Source: Desulfobacteraceae bacterium | GTDB taxonomy: Bacteria > Desulfobacterota > Desulfobacteria > Desulfobacterales > JAJDOA01 | DNA length: 34,845 bases | Reading direction: 5' to 3' | NCBI GenBank assembly: GCA_022340405.1 | Contig: JAJDOA010000329.1 | Span: 1-34,845 of the forward strand | Shown: positions 1-8,114 of the stretch, piece after piece | Numbering within the stretch: the first letter of the stretch is position 1 | Layout of the letters: each line of letters starts with the position of its first letter | The notes under the pieces: model-generated | The model's input: only the letters and a program-made list of their open reading frames with translations | Database searches by the model: none | What the model was told of the DNA's origin: nothing | Translations under genes and position numbers: made by a program

Positions 1-519
1 GTTCGGGTTCTTTTCCTTGATCATCGCGATCACCTTCTTCATACCCAGCATCGTCGTGGTCATCATCGCGCTCATGGCCACCACCTCGCTGTCGGTGCGA
101 AGCTGCTCCTCCACAAAATTCTCCAGCGGAACGTCCCGGCCCAGATCGTGCACATCCCAGCCAGCCACGTCGAACATCATCTTCACCAGGTTCTTGCCGA
201 TGTCGTGCACGTCGCCCTGGATTGAGCCGATCACCACCTGCGCGTTCAACCCTCCCTCCTGCTTGGGCACGTGCGGGCGCAGTATCGCCAGTCCCGCGTA
301 CAGCGCGTCCGCGCACATCAGCACCTCCGGTACGAAATACTCGTTCTTGTCGTACAGGTCGCCCACGATCTCCATGCCCGCCGCCAGTCCGTCCATGATG
401 CCTTCCAGCGCCTCGTAGCCGCCGTCCAGCCAGCCCTGCGCGGCCTCCTTGACCGTGTCCTCCTCGTACTCCACAACGCCGTTTTTCAACTGTTCGACCA
501 ATTCTTCCTTGCTTGCCAT
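1..519 (-). CDS. Corrinoid (B12-binding) methyl-carrier protein, partial
   Basis: This is the methyl-carrying cobalamin protein of a methyltransferase system. It shuttles a methyl group between a substrate methyltransferase and an acceptor methyltransferase in the cytoplasm. At least 173 residues are present and the C-terminus lies beyond the window edge. The N-terminal part (about residues 1-90) is the helical cap domain typical of MtaC/MtbC/MtvC proteins. It is followed by the Rossmann-type B12 domain with the DxHxxG motif (D103-V-H105-D-I-G108), in which H105 is the lower cobalt ligand. Further conserved pieces are DLGRDVP and MSAMMTTTM. The ATG has a good ribosome site (AAGGAG) about nine bases upstream. 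It is the last visible gene of a run with a UroD-family and an MtrH-family methyltransferase. Family assignment is firm; the methyl donor is unknown. Confidence 0.93.
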   Translation of the reverse strand, partial: MASKEELVEQLKNGVVEYEEDTVKEAAQGWLDGGYEALEGIMDGLAAGMEIVGDLYDKNEYFVPEVLMCADALYAGLAILRPHVPKQEGGLNAQVVIGSIQGDVHDIGKNLVKMMFDVAGWDVHDLGRDVPLENFVEEQLRTDSEVVAMSAMMTTTMLGMKKVIAMIKEKNPN

Positions 520-587
520 TGGATCCGTCTCCTTTTCTGATTTCCGAAAAGCGTGTCGCTTGCGGTCAAAATCCTGACCCGTGCGGT

Positions 588-1640
588 TTACAGCCGGCCG
601 ACGGCCGGGCTGGGCTTCTTGCCGTACTCGTGGGTGGTTTCCACGCAGGCCTTCATGTTCTCTTCTTTGATGTCCGGCCAGAGGTCGCAGCCGGGCATGA
701 CCGCGTCCATTCCGCCGTCGATGATGTCCTTGATGTGGGCAATGGTGGCTTCCTTGGGCGTTTCCGGATCGCAGGTCATCTTGTAGGTGTCCACGTTACC
801 CATGAACAGAACGTCCGGACCCAGGATCTCGCGGCCCTTGCGCACGTCGCACTTGATATCCACGGTGATGCCGTCCGCGTGGCACTCGGCCATCATGGCC
901 AGCAGCGGTTCGGTCTGGCCGCAGATGTGCAGCAGCTTGGGCGACTGCCAGGCGTCGATGATCCGCGTCAGCCGAGGCTTGATGAACTCCTTGAAGGTGC
1001 GCGGGCTCAACAGGTCGGCGGCCACGCCTGGCTCCCGCAGCGTGATGTAGTCGCAGCCGGAGGCCTGGAAAAATTTTCCGATGTCGATGATCATGTCCGT
1101 GAGCTTGTCCAGGACCTCGGCCACTTTTTCCTTCTGCTTGAAAACGCCCTTGAGCATGAGGTCCAGCTCCAGGATTTGACCGGCCTGGGTGAACGGCCCC
1201 AGCTGCCAGCAGCCGATGGGCAGTTCCGGTGCGTTTTCCTTGATGATCTTGATGGCCTCGGGAATGATGGGCAGCCGTCCCTTTTCCCAGATCTTGTCGG
1301 GCACGACCACTTCGTCGAGGGTGGACCACATCTTGTTCGGGATGGTGGGATAGAGAATGTCCTCGGAACCCTCGTAGAGGCTGATGGTATTGCCCATGGC
1401 CTCGGACTCCATGGTCATGTCATAGGGAATCACCACGCAGTCGAATCCCATCAACCGCGCCGAATGAATGGCCGACCAGGCCATGCGTTCGGCATTGGTG
1501 TGCACCGTGGCGAAGTTGAATCCGCCTTCCTTGATGCCCGGCATGACGACCATTCCCATGCCGCTGAAAAACGGCATCGTGTCGATGGGTTCTTTCTTCA
1601 AAAGCCGCAGGACGCGTTCTTTGGGGGTCAATTCTGCCAT
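588..1640 (-). CDS. UroD/MtaA-family corrinoid methyltransferase
   Basis: This 350-residue protein belongs to the uroporphyrinogen decarboxylase-like methyltransferases (MtaA/MtbA/CmuA and the O-demethylase MtvB/OdmB type). The zinc-site pattern of the methyltransferase branch is visible: H238-x-C240 (in HICGQT) and C318 (in MPGCDLWPD). This argues against a haem-pathway decarboxylase. The start is the ATG of MAELTPKERV, which has GGAG about eight bases upstream; a longer in-frame extension upstream lacks such a site and is Arg/Pro-rich. It lies between an MtrH-family gene and a corrinoid-protein gene. In that setting it most likely transfers the methyl group from a methylated substrate to the corrinoid protein, as in acetogen demethylases. 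A methyl-acceptor role, as in MtaA with coenzyme M, is the alternative. The substrate cannot be read from the sequence. Confidence 0.9.
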   Translation of the reverse strand: MAELTPKERVLRLLKKEPIDTMPFFSGMGMVVMPGIKEGGFNFATVHTNAERMAWSAIHSARLMGFDCVVIPYDMTMESEAMGNTISLYEGSEDILYPTIPNKMWSTLDEVVVPDKIWEKGRLPIIPEAIKIIKENAPELPIGCWQLGPFTQAGQILELDLMLKGVFKQKEKVAEVLDKLTDMIIDIGKFFQASGCDYITLREPGVAADLLSPRTFKEFIKPRLTRIIDAWQSPKLLHICGQTEPLLAMMAECHADGITVDIKCDVRKGREILGPDVLFMGNVDTYKMTCDPETPKEATIAHIKDIIDGGMDAVMPGCDLWPDIKEENMKACVETTHEYGKKPSPAVGRL

Positions 1641-1698
1641 CTCGTATTGCTCCTTTCTCAACACACTGTTTGTTGCAGGATGGGTATTTCGCCTCGGA

Positions 1699-2652
1699 TC
1701 ACTGAAGTCCCTTGAGCTGCTCCACGAAATCGGGCCAGAGCTTGTAAAGCGGGTGGTTCGGATCCTTGGGCAGTTCCTTGGTCTCCGCAAACACAGCCGT
1801 GGCCAGAAATGCCTCGGCTTCGGCCACCGCCGGAAGGATGCGGGTGGCTCCGGCCATGGGTCCGGAGAAAATCATGTCGTGGTAGTAGAAGGCCGACAGT
1901 CCCTCCAGGGCGGCGTCGGTGGCAGCCCAGCCCTTGAACTCCATGCTCTCCTTGAAGCGCTTTAGGTCCATGTAGGACCCGTTGCTGGGGGCGCTGGCCG
2001 TCGGGTATCCCCATTTTTCCTTGATCAGCCGGTTGGCGACACCGCAAAAGGCCGTGGCCGGACCGTTCATGACGGAGGTGTCCACAAAGATGCTTTCGAA
2101 CTTGGCGCCCACCTTGTCGATGGCGTCCAGCAGTTTCTGGGTACCCGTGATCCGGCCCGACGGCATCTGGTCCTCTTGGTCGAAGGACACCAGCAGCACG
2201 TGCTTGACACCCATGTCGGCGATCTCTTTGATCTCGGTCTCCAGGTCCTGCTCCCAAACCGTCAGGCTGTTGTAGAACATCCGGTCCATCAGACCCTTTT
2301 CGGCGCAATAGGCAGCGCCGGCCAGCTTGGGCTTCATCACCCACGCGTCGATGCAAAAGGGCATGCTGCTGTTCTCCACGACGAAATCGATGAAGCGTTT
2401 GAACTCCTCACCGGTGTTGGCTACGACGTCGGCCATGCCCGGAACGCCGGTTTCGGCGGTCAGGCGCTCCTGTGTCTGGAGCAGTTCAGCGGCCCGCTTT
2501 TCGTCGAACCCCTCCTTGCGCTTGCCGGTGAACACCTTGTCGCCCTTTTGAAAAATCGAGCTGACACAGACGCAGGGATGGTCTCCGGGCTGTCCGCCGA
2601 ACTTGACGCCGCCCACTTCGCAAACCTTCTGCTCGGTGCTGAAACGAAACAT
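1699..2652 (-). CDS. MtrH-family methylcorrinoid:pterin methyltransferase
   Basis: This 317-residue protein matches the family of subunit H of methanogen tetrahydromethanopterin S-methyltransferase. The N-terminus (MFRFSTEQKVCEVGGVKFGG followed by QPGDHPCVCVSSIF) is the family hallmark, and the IKEKWGYPTASAPSN stretch falls at the usual place. The other Mtr subunits are absent, so this is a free-standing enzyme. With a corrinoid protein and a UroD-like methyltransferase next to it, it probably passes the methyl group from methyl-Co(III) corrinoid to tetrahydrofolate or a similar pterin for oxidation. The start was set at MFRF because the strong Shine-Dalgarno GGAGG lies inside the five codons of a possible upstream ATG. 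It is the first gene of a three-gene operon. Acceptor identity is inferred. Confidence 0.88.
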   Translation of the reverse strand: MFRFSTEQKVCEVGGVKFGGQPGDHPCVCVSSIFQKGDKVFTGKRKEGFDEKRAAELLQTQERLTAETGVPGMADVVANTGEEFKRFIDFVVENSSMPFCIDAWVMKPKLAGAAYCAEKGLMDRMFYNSLTVWEQDLETEIKEIADMGVKHVLLVSFDQEDQMPSGRITGTQKLLDAIDKVGAKFESIFVDTSVMNGPATAFCGVANRLIKEKWGYPTASAPSNGSYMDLKRFKESMEFKGWAATDAALEGLSAFYYHDMIFSGPMAGATRILPAVAEAEAFLATAVFAETKELPKDPNHPLYKLWPDFVEQLKGLQ

Positions 2653-2852
2653 GTCACCCTCCTCCATGGTTGAAAGTCATGCAGATAAACGATCGGCTCG
2701 AAGCGTTGGTTGGAGATTGCCTATGGGATGAAGATACGGCATATCGGTTGTTTATTAGTCGAAGAGCAGGGGATTTGGATATCGTCCAAAGGTTGATTTT
2801 TGCAGAGGGTGCAGATGATTTTGCGGCAGGCGGTTTTCGGGCGGGAGCAACG
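2653..2852 (-). promoter_or_regulatory. Leader/promoter region of the methyltransferase operon
   Basis: This is a 200-base gap between the response regulator stop and the MtrH-family start, and it is more A+T-rich than its surroundings. It must hold the promoter of the methyltransferase operon unless that operon is read through from the signalling genes. It contains a perfect 6-bp inverted repeat with a five-base spacer (TTTGGA-cgata-TCCAAA, 2774-2790), a possible operator. I found no convincing sigma-70 pair and no sigma-54 GG-N10-GC element. Confidence 0.35.
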
Positions 2853-3515
2853 TCAGATTTCCGGATCGACAATCCCCAGCTGGATGGCGACATGCACGAG
2901 GCGCACGGGAGTGTCGATCCCCAGTTTTTCCATGATGTTGGCCCGGTGGGACTTCACGGTGCTGATGCTCACACAGAGTGTTTCCGATATTTGTCGGGTG
3001 GATTGGCCTTCGGCGATGAGTTGAAACACTTCCCGTTCCCGATTGGACAGCTGCTTGTACCGGTCGGCAATGGGGGCGCTCTTCTGCGGCGAAAGGTAAG
3101 TGTCGACGAGCTTCTTGGAAATTCCCGGGCTCAGGTAGGTTTCGTCCCGTATGGCCGCGTGAATGGCCTGGAGGATGTCCCGGCCGCTGGCGTCCTTGAG
3201 CAGGTAGCCCGAAATGCCGGTTTCCAGCAGTTCGTGAATGTAGTGTTCGTGGGAATACATGGACAGGATGAGGATCTTGGTGCGGGGCAGGGCCTTGCGA
3301 ATGCGCTTGGCTGCCTCGATCCCGTTCATGCGCGGCATGGCGATGTCCAGAATCACGATATCCGGCTCTTTCTGCAGAGCTTTTTCCACCGCCACCTGAC
3401 CGTTGGTGGCCTCGGCCACCACCTTGATATTGGGCTGCTCCTCCAGAAGGCGCGCCAGTCCCTGGCGCACAATGGTGTGATCGTCGGCCAACAGAATACG
3501 TATCGTGTCGGTCAC
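2853..3515 (-). CDS. NarL/FixJ-type response regulator
   Basis: This 220-residue two-component regulator has an N-terminal receiver domain with the acidic pair D11/D12, phosphoacceptor D57 (in IVILDIAMP) and the conserved lysine in GYLLKDAS. A LuxR-type helix-turn-helix follows at about residues 154-199 (LSNREREVFQLIAEG, STVKSHRANIMEKLGI). Phosphorylated proteins of this class bind DNA as dimers and usually activate transcription. The start is GTG, directly abutting the TAG stop of the histidine kinase. Its ribosome site GGAGG lies inside the end of the kinase gene, so the two are translationally coupled and form a cognate pair. The next genes downstream on the same strand encode the methyltransferase system, the obvious candidate target. 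Confidence 0.95.
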   Translation of the reverse strand: MTDTIRILLADDHTIVRQGLARLLEEQPNIKVVAEATNGQVAVEKALQKEPDIVILDIAMPRMNGIEAAKRIRKALPRTKILILSMYSHEHYIHELLETGISGYLLKDASGRDILQAIHAAIRDETYLSPGISKKLVDTYLSPQKSAPIADRYKQLSNREREVFQLIAEGQSTRQISETLCVSISTVKSHRANIMEKLGIDTPVRLVHVAIQLGIVDPEI

Positions 3516-5765
3516 CTATGCCTCCTCGGGCGACGGTACTTCGATGCGGATGCGCGTTCCCTTTCCGATTCGGCTGCGCAGGTGAAAGCTGCCGCCCATC
3601 ATGGAAACCCTCTCCCGCATACCCAACAGACCCAGATGCTGGGCATCCTTTCCGATGACCTTTTCGTCGAATCCCGTACCGTCGTCTTCGGCGATGAAAA
3701 TGATGCAGGGGTAGGATTTGATGATCGACAGCCGGAACGCTTCCGCGCCGGAATGCTTCAACGTGTTGTTGAGCGCCTCCTGGCTGAAACGGTATAGCAC
3801 GGTTTCGATGTCGGGATCCAGACGGTGATCGAAGCCCACCATGGAAAAGTCGATGTCCAGGCCGCTGTGCCGTTCGATCTCCTTGAAGAGGAATTTCAGT
3901 GCGGGCTCCAGTCCCAGATCCACCAGCAGCGTCGGATGCAGACGGTAGCTCAGCCGTCGGATTTCGGCGGCGGTCCGGTGAATCATTTTGCGGATCTCTT
4001 CGATGTCCTCGTGCAGCCGGCTTCCGGCCACGTCGTGCTTTTCCTCCAACCGGTCCAACCCCAGCTTGATGGCCGTCAGCGACTGGCCGGCCTCGTCGTG
4101 CAGTTCCCGGGCGATACGCCGGCGCTCTTCCTCCTGGCTCTGGAATAGCTTTTCCGTCAGCGTCCGGAGCTCCTGCCGGTGCCGACGGATTGTTTCCATC
4201 AGCCGGGCGTTTTCGATGGTCCCGCCGAGAAAGTTTCCCAAAGAGCCCAGCAGGTGCATCTCGTGAAGCGTCAGCTCTCGACCGTCGGGAGTGGCAAATC
4301 CCAGAAAACCGACGCCCCTTCCCTTGGAGGTGATCAAAAAACACGACATCCAGGGCGAGTATCCACCCCCCCGACAGCGATAGCGGACCTGAAAGGCGGG
4401 AAAAGTCTGCTTGGGAGTGAGCTGCGCCTTTTCGTGCACGAGGTGGTGGGCCAGCATGGCGTCTTTGAACACCACGTGGTCCGGTTTGTGGATCTCCGGT
4501 TCGGGCAGGGCGATGTTCACCGGCATGTGGATTCGACCTTCGGGATCAATGAGAAAGATCCCCCCCTGCTGAAGCCGCATCACCCGCAGCAGGTCTCGGA
4601 TGGTCAGGGTGAGAATGTGCCCCAGCTCCACGGCGTTGTTGAGGGCGACGGCGACCTTGTTGAGAATGGAAAGCTCCCGGTTGCGGTCCTTGATGATCTC
4701 TTCGGCCTGCTTGCGCTGGGTGATGTCCTTGATGATCCCCTCAAATTCGATCTCCCCGGTTTCCGGGTTCTCGTATCGGCGGCTGGAGATCAGCACGTGA
4801 ATGGCGGATCGGTCCCGACGGATGAAAGGCACCTCGAAATCCTTCACGAAACCTTCCCGGTTGATGTGCTCCAGAAAACGCTCGCGGTCCTCGGGATTGA
4901 GGTAAAAATTCTGGGCACGGATCTGCTGCAGCATCTCGGCCTTGGAAGCGTAGCCCATCAGTTCCACCCCGGCCTCGTTGATGTCCAGGATCTCGCCGGG
5001 CTGGTTGGTGGAATAGATCATGTCGTGGCTTCCCTCGAAAATGCGGCGGTACTTCTTTTCGCGGCGGGCCACTTCTTCCTGGAGCCGCTTGATCTGGGAT
5101 ATGTCCTTGAAGATTTCCAGTCCACCGGTGAGCCTTCCGGTGCTGTCCTGGAAGGCCGAGGTGGAGCAGATGATGGGTATGGGCTCCCCATCGATATTCG
5201 TGATTTCATATTCGCAGTTGTGGATGGGATGCCCGGCGGAAACCGCACGCTTCAGGGCGCAGTCGGTCTCGCAGATGCTGTTTTTGAACACGTCCCTGCA
5301 GTACATGCCCACGGCGTCCCGGGCCGAAAACCCCGTAATCTGCTCGGCGGCAGGGTTGAAATAGGTGATGCGCCACTCGTGGTCCGTGGTGAACAATCCG
5401 TCGGGGATCCGGTTGAGGATCTCCACGAAGCTTTCCTCTTTCTGGTAAATCCGCTCCAGAGCGTTGATGTTGTATCGGTGAAGCTGCTCGGAAAGGAAAA
5501 AATTCATGCCGTTGGGATGGTTTTCGCCGTGCAGCAGAAAAAAGCTGCACTCCAGGCATCCGGCGAGCTTGCTGAAAAAATCCTCCTCTATCCTGTTGGA
5601 ACAATGGGTGCGCGCCAGCAGCCAGCAGTCCGACCGCTGTTTTCCGTGAGCGGGGCACAGCACCTTGGGGCATTCCAGCACCTGCCAGCAGGGCAGGTGC
5701 CTGGCCTTCCGGTGGCGTTCTCTGGGGATGTCAATCCGATGGCTTTTTTCGAGCGACAAACGCAC
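3516..5765 (-). CDS. Cys-rich PAS-PAS-GAF sensor histidine kinase (NarX/HisKA_3 type)
   Basis: This sensor kinase of about 749 residues has no obvious membrane segment. A Cys-rich head (C26W, C32, C37, C47W, C55, C70, C73) resembles the 'CW' cysteine motifs seen at the N-terminus of many deltaproteobacterial sensors and could bind metal or sense redox state. Two PAS domains follow (about 115-235, ending GLEIFKDIS, and about 245-365, ending FEGIIKDIT), then a GAF-like region (about 380-530). Next are a HisKA_3 dimerisation domain with phosphoacceptor His in RELHDEAGQS and a HATPase_c domain (QEALNNTLKHS, DDGTGFD, GLLGMRERV). I chose the GTG at 5765 because AAGGGAG lies nine bases upstream. The ATG at 5774 directly abuts that site and is less likely. 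It overlaps the preceding V4R gene slightly and abuts its response regulator. Confidence 0.9.
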   Translation of the reverse strand: MRLSLEKSHRIDIPRERHRKARHLPCWQVLECPKVLCPAHGKQRSDCWLLARTHCSNRIEEDFFSKLAGCLECSFFLLHGENHPNGMNFFLSEQLHRYNINALERIYQKEESFVEILNRIPDGLFTTDHEWRITYFNPAAEQITGFSARDAVGMYCRDVFKNSICETDCALKRAVSAGHPIHNCEYEITNIDGEPIPIICSTSAFQDSTGRLTGGLEIFKDISQIKRLQEEVARREKKYRRIFEGSHDMIYSTNQPGEILDINEAGVELMGYASKAEMLQQIRAQNFYLNPEDRERFLEHINREGFVKDFEVPFIRRDRSAIHVLISSRRYENPETGEIEFEGIIKDITQRKQAEEIIKDRNRELSILNKVAVALNNAVELGHILTLTIRDLLRVMRLQQGGIFLIDPEGRIHMPVNIALPEPEIHKPDHVVFKDAMLAHHLVHEKAQLTPKQTFPAFQVRYRCRGGGYSPWMSCFLITSKGRGVGFLGFATPDGRELTLHEMHLLGSLGNFLGGTIENARLMETIRRHRQELRTLTEKLFQSQEEERRRIARELHDEAGQSLTAIKLGLDRLEEKHDVAGSRLHEDIEEIRKMIHRTAAEIRRLSYRLHPTLLVDLGLEPALKFLFKEIERHSGLDIDFSMVGFDHRLDPDIETVLYRFSQEALNNTLKHSGAEAFRLSIIKSYPCIIFIAEDDGTGFDEKVIGKDAQHLGLLGMRERVSMMGGSFHLRSRIGKGTRIRIEVPSPEEA

Positions 5766-6336
5766 AGTGTCCATCTCCCTTGGCACGGCAATAGGGCTCC
5801 TCGGCCTGGAAAGTGAAGCAACCGTCCGGGTAGTCCTGACCGTACAGCAAATCCATGAAAGCGCCGGCAACCCCCCGCAGCATGTAGCACTTGCCGGTTT
5901 GCGCCGTTCCGAAGCGCTCCAGAAAGCCGGTGGCCTCGTAGGTTTCATCGGCTTCGATGACCATTTTTTCCCCAGGGACCAGCTCCGTCATCGTCAACTG
6001 TCCCCATCCGAACGCCACGGCCACGGCCAGAAAGCCGTCGATCTGGTCCTCCCGGGTTTCGATCATGGGTGCCACCAGCTCGGCCCATTCGAAGGAGTTC
6101 CGAATGCCCTGGAAGGTGGCGTATCCGCACTCCTGGGCCGCCTCCACGAGAAGGGAGGCGGCTTCCTCTTTTCGGTCCGGGCCCAGCCGCCGTTCGAAAT
6201 CGAAGCTCAGCAGGTTATAGTAGTGAACCGAGAACACCGACAGGTACACGCCGAACAGGGGGATGATCCCCTTGGACTCCCGGATGCGGCTTCCTTCCAT
6301 GACCGCATGGATGATTTTTTTTCCGTCAATGGCCAC
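5731..6336 (-). CDS. V4R-domain (4-vinyl reductase-like) sensor protein
   Basis: This 201-residue soluble protein has a V4R fold. The diagnostic C-terminal cysteine pattern is present in EEPYCRAKGDGHCAFVA, after a helical N-terminal half containing HYYNLLSFD. V4R domains bind small hydrophobic or aromatic ligands in regulators such as DmpR/XylR and occur in BchJ. Standing alone beside a histidine kinase, it is more likely a ligand-sensing partner than an enzyme. The start is GTG with GGAG upstream. Its 3' end overlaps the start of the kinase gene, and a diverged paralogue lies 55 bases upstream. The ligand is unknown. Confidence 0.82.
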   Translation of the reverse strand: MAIDGKKIIHAVMEGSRIRESKGIIPLFGVYLSVFSVHYYNLLSFDFERRLGPDRKEEAASLLVEAAQECGYATFQGIRNSFEWAELVAPMIETREDQIDGFLAVAVAFGWGQLTMTELVPGEKMVIEADETYEATGFLERFGTAQTGKCYMLRGVAGAFMDLLYGQDYPDGCFTFQAEEPYCRAKGDGHCAFVARKKPSD

Positions 6337-6391
6337 GAACGGCTCCTTTCCCTATCGCCGTTTTGCGGAACGCACATCACGGATGCATCGG

Positions 6392-6919
6392 CTAACCGGC
6401 TGGACGGACTTCAAACACGCAGTCGGGGTCCCGGGCCATTTTGCAGGCGGTCTCCCGCACGGTGTAGTATCCCGGCGACTTGCCGAAGATGGCCTCCAGG
6501 GCGCCGGCGATCCAGCCGCGGGTGAAATGGCAGCCCGGCGTGTCGCGGCGGCCGTGCTTGGCCAGCCATCCGGTAACGTGGTGGCTGGCGGGGCTCACCA
6601 GAACACCGCCGTTCTCGTCCACTTGCTGAAAGTAGATGATGCCCATGCCGCAATTCTGAAAAAGGATGGAGGCCATCTCGAATTTGGATTTTTCGGTCCG
6701 AAGCCTGCCGTATTGCCCGAGCAGATATTGAAAATTGGCGAAGCTGGCCTCTTCTGCGGAGCGGAACAGGAGCGCTACCCCTTCTTCTCCCAGAGTATCC
6801 TCCAGCGTTCGCTGCAGATTGATGTTGTAGTGGTGGCAGTGCATCGCAAAGGGTTGCCCGGAAAACACCACCCGCGGGCCGTCCCGCTGCAGATCCTTTT
6901 TCCAGTTGAATGCGTCCAT
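6392..6919 (-). CDS. Second V4R-like domain protein
   Basis: This 175-residue protein appears to be a diverged paralogue of the neighbouring V4R protein. It shares the HHYN-containing N-terminal region (MHCHHYNINLQRTLED) and ends with the spaced cysteine pair in TACKMARDPDCVFEV. Extra histidines and cysteines (HCHHYN, NCGMGIIYF, PGCHFTRGW) could form a metal or ligand site. The ATG is preceded by GGAGG. It is the first gene of the four-gene signalling set (V4R, V4R, kinase, response regulator) and diverges from the cobW-like gene. Its function is inferred as signal input; enzymatic activity cannot be excluded. Confidence 0.75.
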   Translation of the reverse strand: MDAFNWKKDLQRDGPRVVFSGQPFAMHCHHYNINLQRTLEDTLGEEGVALLFRSAEEASFANFQYLLGQYGRLRTEKSKFEMASILFQNCGMGIIYFQQVDENGGVLVSPASHHVTGWLAKHGRRDTPGCHFTRGWIAGALEAIFGKSPGYYTVRETACKMARDPDCVFEVRPAG

Positions 6920-6959
6920 GGGGCCTCCGGCACCTTTGCGCGGAAGATTCCGCCCCTCC

Positions 6960-6989
6960 CTTATGGGGCAAAGCGGGGCGGCGGGTCAA
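6960..6989 (-). promoter_or_regulatory. Candidate promoter of the V4R/kinase operon
   Basis: On the minus strand a TTGACC hexamer (6984-6989) is followed 18 bases later by CATAAG (6960-6965), about 40 bases before the V4R start. The spacing and hexamers fit a moderate sigma-70 promoter. It is divergent from the stronger plus-strand promoter 15 bases away. Confidence 0.35.
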
Positions 6990-7003
6990 GCAGAACCCGT
7001 GGA

Positions 7004-7032
7004 TTGACAGGCGGCGGTGCCCTCTTTATAGT
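7004..7032 (+). promoter_or_regulatory. Near-consensus sigma-70 promoter for the cobW-norD operon
   Basis: A perfect TTGACA (7004-7009), a 17-base spacer and TATAGT (7027-7032) lie about 95 bases before the CobW start. This is one of the two clearest housekeeping-type promoters in the window. It implies steady transcription of the three plus-strand genes that follow. Confidence 0.7.
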
Positions 7033-7125
7033 AGGTCGCCTCGAACGCCGGGAGCGAGCGGTGGGATCCCCCCTCCGAAGCCCGATAGCCCATGCGCATG
7101 CCAACCGACGGGAGAACGAGAGATC

Positions 7126-8106
7126 ATGCCTGCTGCCACCGATGCATCCGAAAGAACGGCCGTGGTGCTGCTGAGTGGATTCCTGGGCGCGGGAAAAACC
7201 ACCCTGCTCCGGCGGGTCCTTTCCTGGGAAACCGACTTGACCGGAACCGTGGTGATCGTCAACGAGTTCGGCGAGGTGGGGATCGACGGAACCCTGTTGA
7301 AAGACGCCGCCGGCTCCGACATGGTGGAATTGACCAGCGGCTGCATCTGCTGCACCCTCAGCAGCGATCTGAAGCAATCCATTCTGGGCATCTGGGACCG
7401 TCTGTCCCCCAAACGCATTCTCATCGAGGCCACCGGCGTCGCCGATCCCACGGCCATCGCCGACGTGTTGTCCGAGTCGGACATGGCCGATCGCATGCGG
7501 CTGGAAAAGACCGTCACCGTATTGGATGCCGACTTTTGGGAGGCTCGCGAGGTATTCGGTCCGCTGTTCTACAACCAGTTGGAAACGGCCGATCTCATCC
7601 TGCTCAACAAAATCGACCTTGTCGACGCCGACCGGGTTCCCGCCTATCTGAAAGAAATTCACGAGACCGTACCCAACTGCCGGGTGGTGCCCACGATCCA
7701 CTGCCGGGTGGACCCGGAGACCCTCTGGTCCAAACCGGAGCGACAGAAAACGGTATTGCTCAAGCCCATGGAATTTTACCGCCCCGCCGCAATGCACCGG
7801 GAGGGGCACGGTCGCAATACGGATCGTGTGGACGCCTCCGGCTATGTCACCTTTACCTTCCGAACCGACCGACCGCTCCAAGAGGATCGCTTCCGTCTGT
7901 TTGCGCAGTCGCTTCCCTTCGAGGTCTTTCGCATGAAGGGTCCGGTACGGTTTTCCGAACGGTCTGCCATGATCAACCACGTGGGAGGCAAAAGCGACAT
8001 CTTTCCTTGGCCGGACGAGGGAGAAACCCTTCTGGCCTTCATCGGCTGGCACATCGAGGCGGAGGCAATATTGGAACGGCTGCGTGGCTGCGTGGTCGGG
8101 GAGTGA
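7126..8106 (+). CDS. CobW/COG0523-family GTPase (metallochaperone)
   Basis: This 326-residue G3E GTPase has Walker A GFLGAGKTT near residues 18-26. The metal-binding C73-x-C75-C76 motif (GCICCTL), the guanine-specificity motif NKID and a C-terminal CobW domain are also present. Family members deliver Zn, Co or other metals to client enzymes with GTP hydrolysis. The ATG at MPAATDAS was chosen because the upstream in-frame sequence overlaps the promoter and leader. It is first in an operon with a SUMF1-fold and a NorD-like VWA protein. Together with the CbbQ-type ATPase on the other strand, this suggests metal-centre assembly. No zinc-starvation operator was recognised, so the metal is open. 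Confidence 0.92.
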   Translation: MPAATDASERTAVVLLSGFLGAGKTTLLRRVLSWETDLTGTVVIVNEFGEVGIDGTLLKDAAGSDMVELTSGCICCTLSSDLKQSILGIWDRLSPKRILIEATGVADPTAIADVLSESDMADRMRLEKTVTVLDADFWEAREVFGPLFYNQLETADLILLNKIDLVDADRVPAYLKEIHETVPNCRVVPTIHCRVDPETLWSKPERQKTVLLKPMEFYRPAAMHREGHGRNTDRVDASGYVTFTFRTDRPLQEDRFRLFAQSLPFEVFRMKGPVRFSERSAMINHVGGKSDIFPWPDEGETLLAFIGWHIEAEAILERLRGCVVGE

Positions 8107-8114
8107 AAACAACC

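Noticed and set aside
513-1715. 400-codon open frame on the plus strand
   Set aside because: It is antisense to the UroD-family gene. Its translation has no family motifs, and the opposite strand carries a complete enzyme with a good ribosome site.
4179-5816. 545-codon open frame on the plus strand
   Set aside because: It is a shadow of the histidine kinase, whose domains are unmistakable on the minus strand. The high G+C content keeps the antisense frame open.
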